NCBI GenBank assembly: GCA_026988035.1
Contig: JALSLY010000066.1
Coordinates: 1 to 42,068, forward strand
DNA: 42,068 bases
Origin: Thermotogae bacterium
Lineage (GTDB): Bacteria; Thermotogota; Thermotogae; Mesoaciditogales; Mesoaciditogaceae
Direction of reading: 5' to 3'
Numbering within the stretch: position 1 is the stretch's first letter; every line of letters starts with the position of its first letter. Made by a program: the position numbers and the translations under genes. Under the pieces are notes generated by a model. It saw only the letters and a program-made list of their open reading frames with translations. It did no database searches and was not told the origin of the DNA. Of the stretch, positions 1 through 6,635 are shown in pieces.

Positions 1-206
1 TGTCATTCCGGCCTACGAGCCGGAATCTAAGGATGAGATCCCGGAGCAAGTCCGGGATGACATGTCGGTTTAAGACTCTATTAGATGAATCAAGTTCAGG
101 ATGACCTACGGTCGGTTCAGGATGACGCTTGATAAAACTTCAAAAAATTCCCTTATCGCTTGAAAAGCGATGTATATTCGTTAAAAGCCATTGGCTTGTA
201 AAGTTG
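1..206 (+). repeat. Dispersed palindromic repeat, copy A
   Basis: This is a mosaic of short palindromes: CATTCCGG/CCGGAATC (about 4-27), ATCCCGG/CCGGGAT (about 38-59), tandem TTCAGGATGACC units (94-127) and ATCGCTT-GAA-AAGCGAT (about 155-172). It ends in an AAGTTG/CAACTT inverted repeat that contains a perfect TTGACA (about 184-189). Bases 31-113 match 8991-9073 with about 4 mismatches by eye. The same unit lies reversed at 34.9-35.2 kb, and its right half lies at 17.97-18.09 kb. It may begin left of the window. It has no coding potential and resembles the REP-like intergenic repeats found in many bacteria. Confidence 0.85.
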
Positions 207-284
207 ACACACAACTTGAGTTCAGATCTAAGTTTATGGATCTTTATTACACTTGATCCGATTGTTATGTATATGACTAACAGC

Positions 285-392
285 CTTGACAAGCTAAACT
301 TAAAACCGTCCAAACTCTGGTATAGAGTACTGGACGGTTTTTTACAAATTGGTTCAAGATAAGGCAGGAAATAAGAATTTAGACGAAGGTGT
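285..392 (+). pseudogene. Relic fragment of the TPR-protein gene
   Basis: This stretch aligns with 9643-9750 inside the intact TPR gene. Both share the coding pattern LNLKPS-LW--V-DGF followed by a Gln-Asp-Lys-Ala-rich stretch. Only about 35 codons survive; the frame is broken and there is no start. Weaker similarity may reach back to about 210. It ends where a macrodomain relic of opposite strand begins (about 392-396). It contains an 11-bp perfect hairpin followed by T6 (302-343), the counterpart of the hairpin in the intact gene. A 77-codon open frame over 129-362 is only this relic read through repeat sequence. Confidence 0.75.
302..343 (+). terminator. Terminator-like hairpin in the TPR relic
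   Basis: The arms 302-312 (AAAACCGTCCA) and 331-341 (TGGACGGTTTT) pair perfectly over 11 bp around an 18-nt loop. A run of six T follows at 338-343. This is the form of an intrinsic terminator, although the loop is long. Relative to the intact TPR gene, an inner G-C pair has become A-T and an outer G-T wobble has become A-T, so pairing is kept although the coding sense is lost. Confidence 0.55.
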
Positions 393-395
393 AAA

Positions 396-520
396 AGCTA
401 ATGCTTCCTTAGTGAACGAGGTGAGAATTGGTAGAGTTGACAATAGCATTTGTATGTTCTTTCGTTATGTCACATTGTGCTATTTTCACTTTTGTGCCTA
501 AAAAATTGACAGTTTTTCAT
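396..520 (-). pseudogene. Relic 5' fragment of a macrodomain gene
   Basis: Read on the minus strand, this aligns with the start of the intact macrodomain gene at 4443-4570. Thirty bases are identical (456-485 against 4480-4509, inverted). The surviving protein sense is IAQCDITKE-T-AIVN--NSHL-H, then a stop at about 410. A 2-base deletion between the ATG (520) and this stretch puts the start out of frame. The ATG lies 17 bases after the pepC stop, so the gene once followed pepC. The rest of the macrodomain is missing and TPR-relic sequence abuts it. It is clearly non-functional. Confidence 0.85.
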
Positions 521-537
521 TCACTGATGATTGCCTC

Positions 538-1881
538 TTAGCGAACAAGTGCGACAGAACCCATTGGATCCCATGGTGGAAGCACGATCGGCTTCTTCTT
601 CAATGCTTCTTTCATCGGATCTGAAAGATATTTCTTGTCCACAACAACTTCGTAAACATACTCATCAAACCATTTATTGCCCATGACAAAATAACCTTTT
701 TCTCCACTATCTTCTCCCCAGCTATTTTCGACTTTCCATTTTAGAGGTTTTTCATCCATTAAATCAACTCCACTAAGTACCATGGCATGTGTCATAAGAC
801 TATCACCGTAATCCAATCTCTGAGCTTTGTTAAACACGAACCTTACGTCATACACACCCTCAAAGTTGTATAGATCGGTATCGAGTATTCCGCTTTCTCT
901 TTTCATCATCTTTCCAACATCAGAAGCAAACCAAACTGGCTGATCATCGATAATGGCTTTGATGGTGACATCTTTGAACTCCTGAAGGTCAACGTTCAAG
1001 TACAAAATATCTTTTCCACCTACCACATTACCGAGATACTGAACCGTGTAAGTTGTAAGAAAGTCCTTATCAGGAGTTGGACAATTTATAAGACTTACCA
1101 TGTTGTTCAAGTTTACTCCAGCGTACTCTTTGTAAAATTCTATGGGTGTTATATGCCTTATTCTGTGAAATTTTCCGTTTTTGTCTTTGTACTCGTAATC
1201 AAAATTTTCTGGGGGAATTCCCATGTTTATAGTAAGCATTCTGTAGATGTCCTCAATCATGGCATGTTTCAAGTTTCTCAGCGAATCTTCATTTTCCCCA
1301 TTCTCGTGCGCTTTTCTGAGGATCATGGCATCTTCTCTAAGTTTGGTTCTAAGCAAAGAGTTCATGATGTGAGAATTACTGGTATGAAAACTTTCTTTCA
1401 TCACATCTTTTGGAACTATTCCGTACTTTTCCACCAAATTTGTGAACATTCCCCATTGTCCGCCGTCCCCGACCAATTGCCAAAGTAGCCATGACACCAA
1501 ACGAGATTTGAGATCTTCGTTTGCGGTTTGTATGATGCTCTCAAGGAAGTAGTTTGCTTTTTCAAGTTTATCCCAAAACATTGTGTAACTTTGAGATAGT
1601 TCAATTTGTTCCACATTTAGTTCTTTAGCGACATAATATCTCATGAAATTAAGACCAGCGAATATCCAGCACCTTCCACTTTTCTTCTGATTGGTGATTT
1701 TCATGCTCTTTATTTCGTTTGAAAAAGTGTGATTGTATCTTGAAATAAATTCTCTGTTGACGGCAACATCCGTTAGAGAATTACTTGAAACGGCATTCAT
1801 AATGACCAAATTTTTGGACGAGGTTACAAACTTTTTCTTGAATTCTTCTATTTCTTCCCTTTTTAGATTCAAACCCCTCAC
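538..1881 (-). CDS. pepC: Aminopeptidase C / bleomycin hydrolase family cysteine peptidase
   Basis: A peptidase of family C1B, a cytoplasmic papain-like aminopeptidase that forms self-compartmentalising hexamers in characterised members. The 447 residues match the usual length. The catalytic triad is visible: Cys71 in KKSGRCWIFAG, His365 in SLMTHAMVLSG and Asn386 in VENSWGEDSG. The C-terminus has the family's PPWDPMG motif, which in bleomycin hydrolase projects into the active site, but here it runs about six residues beyond, which may require trimming. The GTG at 1881 overlaps the ribosome site; a TTG at 1872, five bases after AGAGGTGA, is an equally good start. It lies 55 bp downstream of the exporter gene on the same strand and is probably co-transcribed. 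Confidence 0.93.
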   Translation of the reverse strand: MRGLNLKREEIEEFKKKFVTSSKNLVIMNAVSSNSLTDVAVNREFISRYNHTFSNEIKSMKITNQKKSGRCWIFAGLNFMRYYVAKELNVEQIELSQSYTMFWDKLEKANYFLESIIQTANEDLKSRLVSWLLWQLVGDGGQWGMFTNLVEKYGIVPKDVMKESFHTSNSHIMNSLLRTKLREDAMILRKAHENGENEDSLRNLKHAMIEDIYRMLTINMGIPPENFDYEYKDKNGKFHRIRHITPIEFYKEYAGVNLNNMVSLINCPTPDKDFLTTYTVQYLGNVVGGKDILYLNVDLQEFKDVTIKAIIDDQPVWFASDVGKMMKRESGILDTDLYNFEGVYDVRFVFNKAQRLDYGDSLMTHAMVLSGVDLMDEKPLKWKVENSWGEDSGEKGYFVMGNKWFDEYVYEVVVDKKYLSDPMKEALKKKPIVLPPWDPMGSVALVR

Positions 1882-1935
1882 CTCTTCTTTTAAAATAAAA
1901 TTCTACTGACAAAATCATCATGTTTATTCGTTATT

Positions 1936-3603
1936 TTAGTTAGCTTTCGGTTTTTCACCTTGTGAATCTGTTTTCAACGATCCATCATATACACCATTTT
2001 GACGTGCAGAAATATTTTGAGTAACCGTAGGCTCTGACAATTTTTCGGAGACAATTTCGGCATTTTTATCTTCTATGGCTATTCTCTTGATGGCTATTGC
2101 TGCTATTATAGCGCCAAGTGATGCGATCATCGAAATTGTGAAAGCATGTGTTATTGATGTGGAAAGCCATTTTGCCATGTCAGCAAAAACACCTGCAAGT
2201 ATAGCATGAACACTTGGTGGACTTTTTTCAAGTATCTTAGACTTATTCATAAGGAACTGAGGAGATTTCATCATGGATAAGAATTCTTTTGGGAGTATGA
2301 AGTTCAAAATTTTCGGAAGACCATTGAGCTTCGATGCAAATGTGTTGTTGACGATAGTACCTAACACAGCTGTTCCAACGGTTCCACCAACACTTCGAAA
2401 GAATTGTACCGAAGAGAGAGCTAATCCTATGTAACGTTTACTTACAGCACTTTGCATAACCACCATGAGCATTCCCATGGGAAGCCCAACACCAAGCCCT
2501 GTTATGATCATTGCTAAGGAGACATCCCATCTCGATGAACTTACAACGAATTGAGACATTCTGAACAATCCATACGTTGTTGCTATCGTTCCTATTATGA
2601 AAGCCATTTTGTATTTTCCAGTTTTTGAAATGTAGAGTCCTCCGACTATACTCATCAGTACCGCTGCCAGCATCATAGGCATTAGAATCAGGCCAGAATT
2701 GGTGGCTGATTCTCCTTGAACTGCTTGAACGAAAAGAGGAAGATAGACTGCAGCTGCGAACAGTGAAAATCCTATGACAAAGTTCATAATATTTCCAACG
2801 GTAAAAACCTCATTCTTGAAAAGTGATAATTCCAATATTGGTTCTTTTGCCCGTCTTTCTGTGAAGAAGAAGAACACAAATGTTATCGCGGAAATTATAA
2901 AAAGCCCCCACACTTGTGATTCATTCCACGTGTGATCTTGTGATGCAAAAGACAGTCCAAGAAGAAGACTTAACAGCATCCCACCAAGAAGTGTGGCTCC
3001 AAGATAATCAACTTTTTCTCCAATTGCATTTTTGCCAAGTGTTTTTGGCAAAAAGAGGTATGCCATTATGAGTGCTGGGATACCTATGGGTATGTTGACA
3101 TAAAAGACCCAGTGCCAGCTTATTTTATCTGTTAAAAATCCACCTATGAACGGTCCTATAACGCTTGAAACGCCAAAAACTGCTCCGAGTAGCCCCTGAA
3201 ATTTTCCGCGTTCTCGCACTGTGAAAATGTCTCCAATTATCGCAGGACCTATTGCCATGGTCATAGCGGCTCCAATTCCCTGAATTGTTCGGGATCCGAT
3301 GAGCCAATATATGCTTTGAGATAGCCCCGCACTCCATGAAGCAGCCATGAAAATTGCCATGCCAGCCATGTAGAAATATTTTCTTCCAAACATATCGGAA
3401 AGTTTTCCAAATATTGGTACGAATATTGTAGAAGAGAGCATATAAGCTGTGAAGACCCATGCATAAAGGGACATCCCACCGAGATCATTTATTATCCTTG
3501 GCATAGCGGTACCAACAACAGTTTGATCCATCGATGACATAAAGACTGCCGCTAACACTGTTACAAGCGATCCTATGGCAATTTTTTTCTCAACATTTGG
3601 CAT
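1936..3603 (-). CDS. DHA2 (EmrB/QacA) family MFS drug exporter
   Basis: A 555-residue major facilitator protein of the 14-helix drug:H+ antiporter type in the inner membrane. The N-terminus has the DHA2 motif MDQTVVGTAMPRI (about 26-38), and loop 2-3 has motif A, GKLSDMFGRK. A proline- and glycine-rich helix 5 motif (VFGVSSVIGPFIGG) marks an antiporter. The hydrophilic tail after about residue 515 is unrelated to transport. The start overlaps the 3' end of the marR-type gene by 14 bp, so the pair is coupled and the repressor probably controls the pump. The substrate cannot be read from sequence. The DNA encoding its last transmembrane helix (2055-2170) has an inverted duplicate at 4277-4392. 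Confidence 0.93.
   Translation of the reverse strand: MPNVEKKIAIGSLVTVLAAVFMSSMDQTVVGTAMPRIINDLGGMSLYAWVFTAYMLSSTIFVPIFGKLSDMFGRKYFYMAGMAIFMAASWSAGLSQSIYWLIGSRTIQGIGAAMTMAIGPAIIGDIFTVRERGKFQGLLGAVFGVSSVIGPFIGGFLTDKISWHWVFYVNIPIGIPALIMAYLFLPKTLGKNAIGEKVDYLGATLLGGMLLSLLLGLSFASQDHTWNESQVWGLFIISAITFVFFFFTERRAKEPILELSLFKNEVFTVGNIMNFVIGFSLFAAAVYLPLFVQAVQGESATNSGLILMPMMLAAVLMSIVGGLYISKTGKYKMAFIIGTIATTYGLFRMSQFVVSSSRWDVSLAMIITGLGVGLPMGMLMVVMQSAVSKRYIGLALSSVQFFRSVGGTVGTAVLGTIVNNTFASKLNGLPKILNFILPKEFLSMMKSPQFLMNKSKILEKSPPSVHAILAGVFADMAKWLSTSITHAFTISMIASLGAIIAAIAIKRIAIEDKNAEIVSEKLSEPTVTQNISARQNGVYDGSLKTDSQGEKPKAN
2055..2170 (-). repeat. Left arm of inverted duplication (exporter 3' end)
   Basis: These 116 bases, inside the exporter gene and encoding its last helix and the first part of the tail (WLST...IAIEDKNAE), are repeated in inverted orientation at 4277-4392 with about 84% identity by hand count. 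Identical runs of 22 and 25 bases are present. The arms flank the rest of the exporter and the MarR gene. Confidence 0.85.
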
Positions 3604-4048
3604 TTTTGTTTGCCCCTTTCAGCTTTTCTGCAACATCTTCTATAACTTTAAAAGCGTCAAACAGTTTTTTCATTTCTTCATCAGATAAGATCTTTAACTT
3701 TTGATACATATACGATTCAGCTATTTTTGTGATTTCATCGATTCTTTTTTCTCCTTTTTTTGTTAGTTTTACCCTTACGACGCGACGATCTTTTTCTGAA
3801 CGTTTTCTTTCAATGTAACCGTTTCTCACAAGGAGATCAACGGATTCGCTCAAAGTGCTTTTTTTAAGACCCGAGTGTGATTCAAGTTCTGACATTTTCA
3901 AACTTTTACCTTTCGAACGATACCTAAGCCCAAATAAGATCATGAGAACAGCTTTGGAAAATCCAAATCGAGAATAATCAAAATCTTTGAAAAGCTGCTT
4001 CAAGAGCCTTGGATAAGATGTAAATAGTATTATTAGTTCATTTTCCAT
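3590..4048 (-). CDS. MarR family transcriptional regulator
   Basis: A 152-residue winged-helix repressor of the MarR family. The DNA-binding part is clear: the recognition-helix region KMSELESHSGLKKSTLSES (about 53-71) is followed by a wing with the family hallmark SEKDRRVVRVKLTKKG (about 90-105). Long helices at both ends would form the dimer interface. A strong AAGGAGG lies 8 bases before the ATG at 4048. It is first in the operon with the DHA2 exporter and overlaps it, the classic arrangement of a local repressor that senses pump substrates. No unmistakable operator was found, but the upstream region contains AGAAT/ATTCT half-sites around a TATAAT box. Confidence 0.92.
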   Translation of the reverse strand: MENELIILFTSYPRLLKQLFKDFDYSRFGFSKAVLMILFGLRYRSKGKSLKMSELESHSGLKKSTLSESVDLLVRNGYIERKRSEKDRRVVRVKLTKKGEKRIDEITKIAESYMYQKLKILSDEEMKKLFDAFKVIEDVAEKLKGANKNAKC

Positions 4049-4100
4049 AAGTTGAAACCTCCTTTTCCATAAACATATTTTATTCTATCCAGAATGATTC

Positions 4101-4128
4101 ATTATAGAACTATTCTTTTAAGAACCAT
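4101..4128 (-). promoter_or_regulatory. Candidate promoter of the marR-exporter operon
   Basis: On the minus strand a perfect TATAAT (4106-4101) lies about 50 bases before the MarR start codon. The -35 region (ATGGTT, 4128-4123, 16-base spacing) is weak. AGAAT and ATTCT half-sites bracket the -10 box and could be part of an autoregulatory operator. Only the -10 box is convincing. Confidence 0.4.
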
Positions 4129-4256
4129 TTAAAGCTCATTTACAGATTATCGATTATCGAGTTCTTATCTCAAATCTTTAAATGTGTCTCTTTCAATTTA
4201 TCACGGATAAATGTGCAAAGTAAGATGAAATATGTTCGTTATGCGAGTCATGTATG

Positions 4257-4392
4257 TAGTATGTTTTGTGTTTTTTATGGCTTTCCACATTTATGATTCG
4301 CGCCTTCGCGATTTCGGTGATCGCATCGATTGGCGCTATAATAGCAGCAATGACCATCAAGAGAATAGCCATAGAAGACAAAAATAACGAAA
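4257..4392 (+). pseudogene. Relic 3' end of a second DHA2 exporter gene
   Basis: Bases 4277-4392 are the right arm of the inverted duplication of 2055-2170. In translation they read WLSTFMIRAF, ISVIASIGAIIAAM and IKRIAIEDKN, the last helix of the exporter. Decayed similarity continues upstream to about 4257. The reading frame runs without a stop straight into the macrodomain gene, so an automatic caller may start that gene at 4266 and add a false membrane helix. No ribosome site precedes 4266. I read this as a rearrangement relic, not the native N-terminus of the macrodomain protein. Confidence 0.8.
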
Positions 4393-4442
4393 CCATCTTG
4401 GTAGAAGCAAAAGAGGTCAAAGCTGAGAGGAGTGATGATTTG

Positions 4443-4991
4443 GTGAAAAGAAGTGTTAATTTGGGAAAAGCACAGTTGGAAATAGCACAATGTGACATAA
4501 CGAAAGAACGTACGGATGCCATCGTCAACGCTGCCAATTCTCACCTTGCTCACGGTGGGGGTGTCGCTCTTGCAATATCAAAAGCTGGTGGGCATATCAT
4601 AAATAAAGAATCTCAAGAATACGTGAAAGAACATGGTCCAGTACCAACAGGAGGGGTAGCTGTAACGTCTGCGGGAAACTTGCAAGTACGGTACGTAATT
4701 CACACAGTGGGCCCAATATGGGGCGAAGGCGATGAAGACAAAAAGTTGCGCGACGCTTTTTATAATTCTCTTGTTAAAGCCGATGAGCTTGAATTAAGAA
4801 GCATATCATTTCCAGCTATCAGTTCCGGAATATATGGATTTCCAAAGGACAGATGTGCCGAAATTTTCTTTAAAACTGTAAAAGAATATCTTGAAGAAAA
4901 TGAATCTAAGTTAGAATTGATCAGAATGTGTCTGTACTCGAAAAGTGATTACGAGATATTCAAAAAAATTATGAAAGAAGTGTTTGAATGA
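4443..4991 (+). CDS. Macrodomain protein (probable ADP-ribose/O-acetyl-ADP-ribose hydrolase)
   Basis: A stand-alone macrodomain of 182 residues, of the Af1521/MacroD-like type, which binds ADP-ribose and often removes it from proteins or from O-acetyl-ADP-ribose. Visible ligand motifs are CDIT (17-20, adenine-binding Asp18), VNAAN (28-32), HGGGVA (37-42) and the phosphate loop ISSGIYGFP (126-134). I place the start at GTG 4443 (or TTG 4440) because GAGAGGAG at 4425-4432 gives proper spacing and the paralogous relic at 396-520 is homologous only from the equivalent codon. An ORF start at 4266 would fuse on an exporter relic. The stop overlaps the psuG start as ATGA, so the two are co-translated, which suggests a shared role in ribose-phosphate or nucleotide salvage. 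Confidence 0.88.
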   Translation: MKRSVNLGKAQLEIAQCDITKERTDAIVNAANSHLAHGGGVALAISKAGGHIINKESQEYVKEHGPVPTGGVAVTSAGNLQVRYVIHTVGPIWGEGDEDKKLRDAFYNSLVKADELELRSISFPAISSGIYGFPKDRCAEIFFKTVKEYLEENESKLELIRMCLYSKSDYEIFKKIMKEVFE

Positions 4992-5887
4992 TGGATTTTT
5001 TGGAACTATCTCCGGAAGTGAAAGATGCGTTGAAAAACTCACAGCCTGTAGTTGCACTTGAGTCAACGATAATATCTCATGGTATGCCTTACCCCAAAAA
5101 TTTCGAAACGGCGCTCACACTTGAAAAAGAGGTAAGAGCTCATGGCGCAATCCCTGCTACTATAGCCGTGATAGGAGGAAAAATAAAGATAGGTTTGAGT
5201 GAATCAGATATCGAATATCTGTCAAAAGCAAAAGGAATTTTAAAGCTCAGTAGAATGGATCTCCCATATGCCGTATCAAAAAAGTTAGACGGTGCTACAA
5301 CCGTAGCAGCGACCATGATGTGTGCTAACTTTGGAGGAGTAAAGGTTTTTGCAACTGGGGGAGTAGGAGGGGTGCACAAAGGGGTAAACGAAAGTTTTGA
5401 CATTTCAGCAGACCTCGTTGAGCTTTCTCAAACACCTATACTTGTTGTATCAGCCGGGGTAAAATCCATTCTTGACATTCCAAAAACACTTGAAGTTCTT
5501 GAAACCCTCGGCGTGACGGTTGTAGGATACAAAACACAGGATTTTCCTTCTTTTTACTCAAGAAAGAGCGGATCAAAACTTTATATGCACGTGGATGATC
5601 CATATGAGGCTGCGGCACTTTACAAAACAAAAAGAAAAATGGGAATTAAAGGTGGCGTTCTTGTCGCAAACCCCATATCGGAAGCCCACGAAATACCCAA
5701 TGGCGTTATTAACGAAGCGATTGAGCGAGCACTCAAAGAATCCAAAATCAAAAAAATAACAGGAAAAGAAACGACGCCATTTCTGCTCTCAAAAATCGTT
5801 GAGCTTTTGCCTCAAGCTTTAGAAGCGAACATTTATCTGGCCATGTCTAATGCTGCCCTTGCGGCAGAGATAGCAAAAAATCTTTGA
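4988..5887 (+). CDS. psuG: Pseudouridine-5'-phosphate glycosidase
   Basis: PsuG reversibly cleaves the C-C glycosidic bond of pseudouridine 5'-phosphate to give uracil and ribose 5-phosphate. The 299 residues fit the family. The expected active-site residues are present: Glu25 in VALESTIISHG, Lys86 in LKLSRMDLP and Lys159 in VSAGVKSILD, matching E. coli Glu31, Lys93 and Lys166 by motif. Two glycine-rich loops (ATGGVGGVH) bind phosphate. It starts within the macrodomain stop (ATGA overlap). No PfkB-type pseudouridine kinase is adjacent, so the kinase must be elsewhere or the substrate arrives phosphorylated. It converges on the methyltransferase gene 16 bp away; I see no good terminator between them. 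Confidence 0.95.
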   Translation: MMDFLELSPEVKDALKNSQPVVALESTIISHGMPYPKNFETALTLEKEVRAHGAIPATIAVIGGKIKIGLSESDIEYLSKAKGILKLSRMDLPYAVSKKLDGATTVAATMMCANFGGVKVFATGGVGGVHKGVNESFDISADLVELSQTPILVVSAGVKSILDIPKTLEVLETLGVTVVGYKTQDFPSFYSRKSGSKLYMHVDDPYEAAALYKTKRKMGIKGGVLVANPISEAHEIPNGVINEAIERALKESKIKKITGKETTPFLLSKIVELLPQALEANIYLAMSNAALAAEIAKNL

Positions 5888-5903
5888 AGGTAAAAAAGAA
5901 AAA

Positions 5904-6635
5904 TCAAGAAAAAACAGCTTTAAAGAATCCGGCAGTTTTTCCGTGAACTTCGCAATATATATCCATGCGCTTCACTTTCACTTCTTCAAATATATTTGAA
6001 GCCAATTCTCTCATCTCATCCAATGTAAAACCAAGATAGGTATCTTTCAACGTTTCTCTGAATTCTCTGTGCTCATGCTTGAGAACATCAATGATTACCG
6101 TCTTTCCGCCTTCTTTTACAACGTTTCTCATACTCTTTAAAACATTCTCGGGATTCAGGGAATGATGAAAAGCCAAAGTCGAAATCACGCCGTCAAACAT
6201 TTCTGGAAAATCAGAATTAGAACACTTATTTGCAATTTCAATTGATTCTTTGATTTTCTCGGCAATTCCCCAAATTGGCGTGATTTTCTTCTCTTCAAGC
6301 CTTTCAAGCATACTTGGAGTTATGTCAAAGCCATAAATTTTTGCTTGAACTCCTTCTTCTCCAAGTCTTTCTTTGATCTTTGATGTAAAGAATCCGGAAC
6401 CAGCGGCTACATCAAGCATCGTAACATTTTTCTTGTTTAGCGTCAAAATGTCCCCAACAATTTCTTCTACTATCTTATCAATACAATCATTCTTGAGATA
6501 TTCTTTTACTATCTCATCCCTGTTTTGAGCTTCTTCTTCAAAGTGTTTTATTTGTTCTATAAATTCATTCGTAGTTTTCTCTTTGAAACCAAGTTCTCCC
6601 AAAAAGCCTCTAATTTCTTCAATAGTAGGTATCAT
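5904..6635 (-). CDS. Class I SAM-dependent methyltransferase
   Basis: A 243-residue methyltransferase with a helical N-terminal cap and a Rossmann core. Motif I is LDVAAGSGFFTSKI (about 74-87); post-I acidic residues follow in KIYGFDITPSML, and GVISTLAFHHS is motif IV-like. It is the last gene of the transsulfuration operon and overlaps the gamma-lyase stop as ATGA. In Bacillus subtilis the methyltransferase gene yrrT sits beside mccA and mccB in the same way, so a role in homocysteine/SAM recycling is a fair inference. The methyl acceptor cannot be told from sequence. Confidence 0.85.
   Translation of the reverse strand: MIPTIEEIRGFLGELGFKEKTTNEFIEQIKHFEEEAQNRDEIVKEYLKNDCIDKIVEEIVGDILTLNKKNVTMLDVAAGSGFFTSKIKERLGEEGVQAKIYGFDITPSMLERLEEKKITPIWGIAEKIKESIEIANKCSNSDFPEMFDGVISTLAFHHSLNPENVLKSMRNVVKEGGKTVIIDVLKHEHREFRETLKDTYLGFTLDEMRELASNIFEEVKVKRMDIYCEVHGKTAGFFKAVFS

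Noticed and set aside
1-206. CRISPR array
   Set aside because: The repeats are palindromic and dispersed, with no regular repeat-spacer pattern; no cas genes are present.
129-362. 77-codon open frame
   Set aside because: No ribosome site; it runs from repeat copy A into the TPR-gene relic, so its ending matches TPR sequence only by descent.
5436-5630. Open frame antisense to psuG
   Set aside because: Shadow frame; psuG has intact catalytic motifs on the plus strand.
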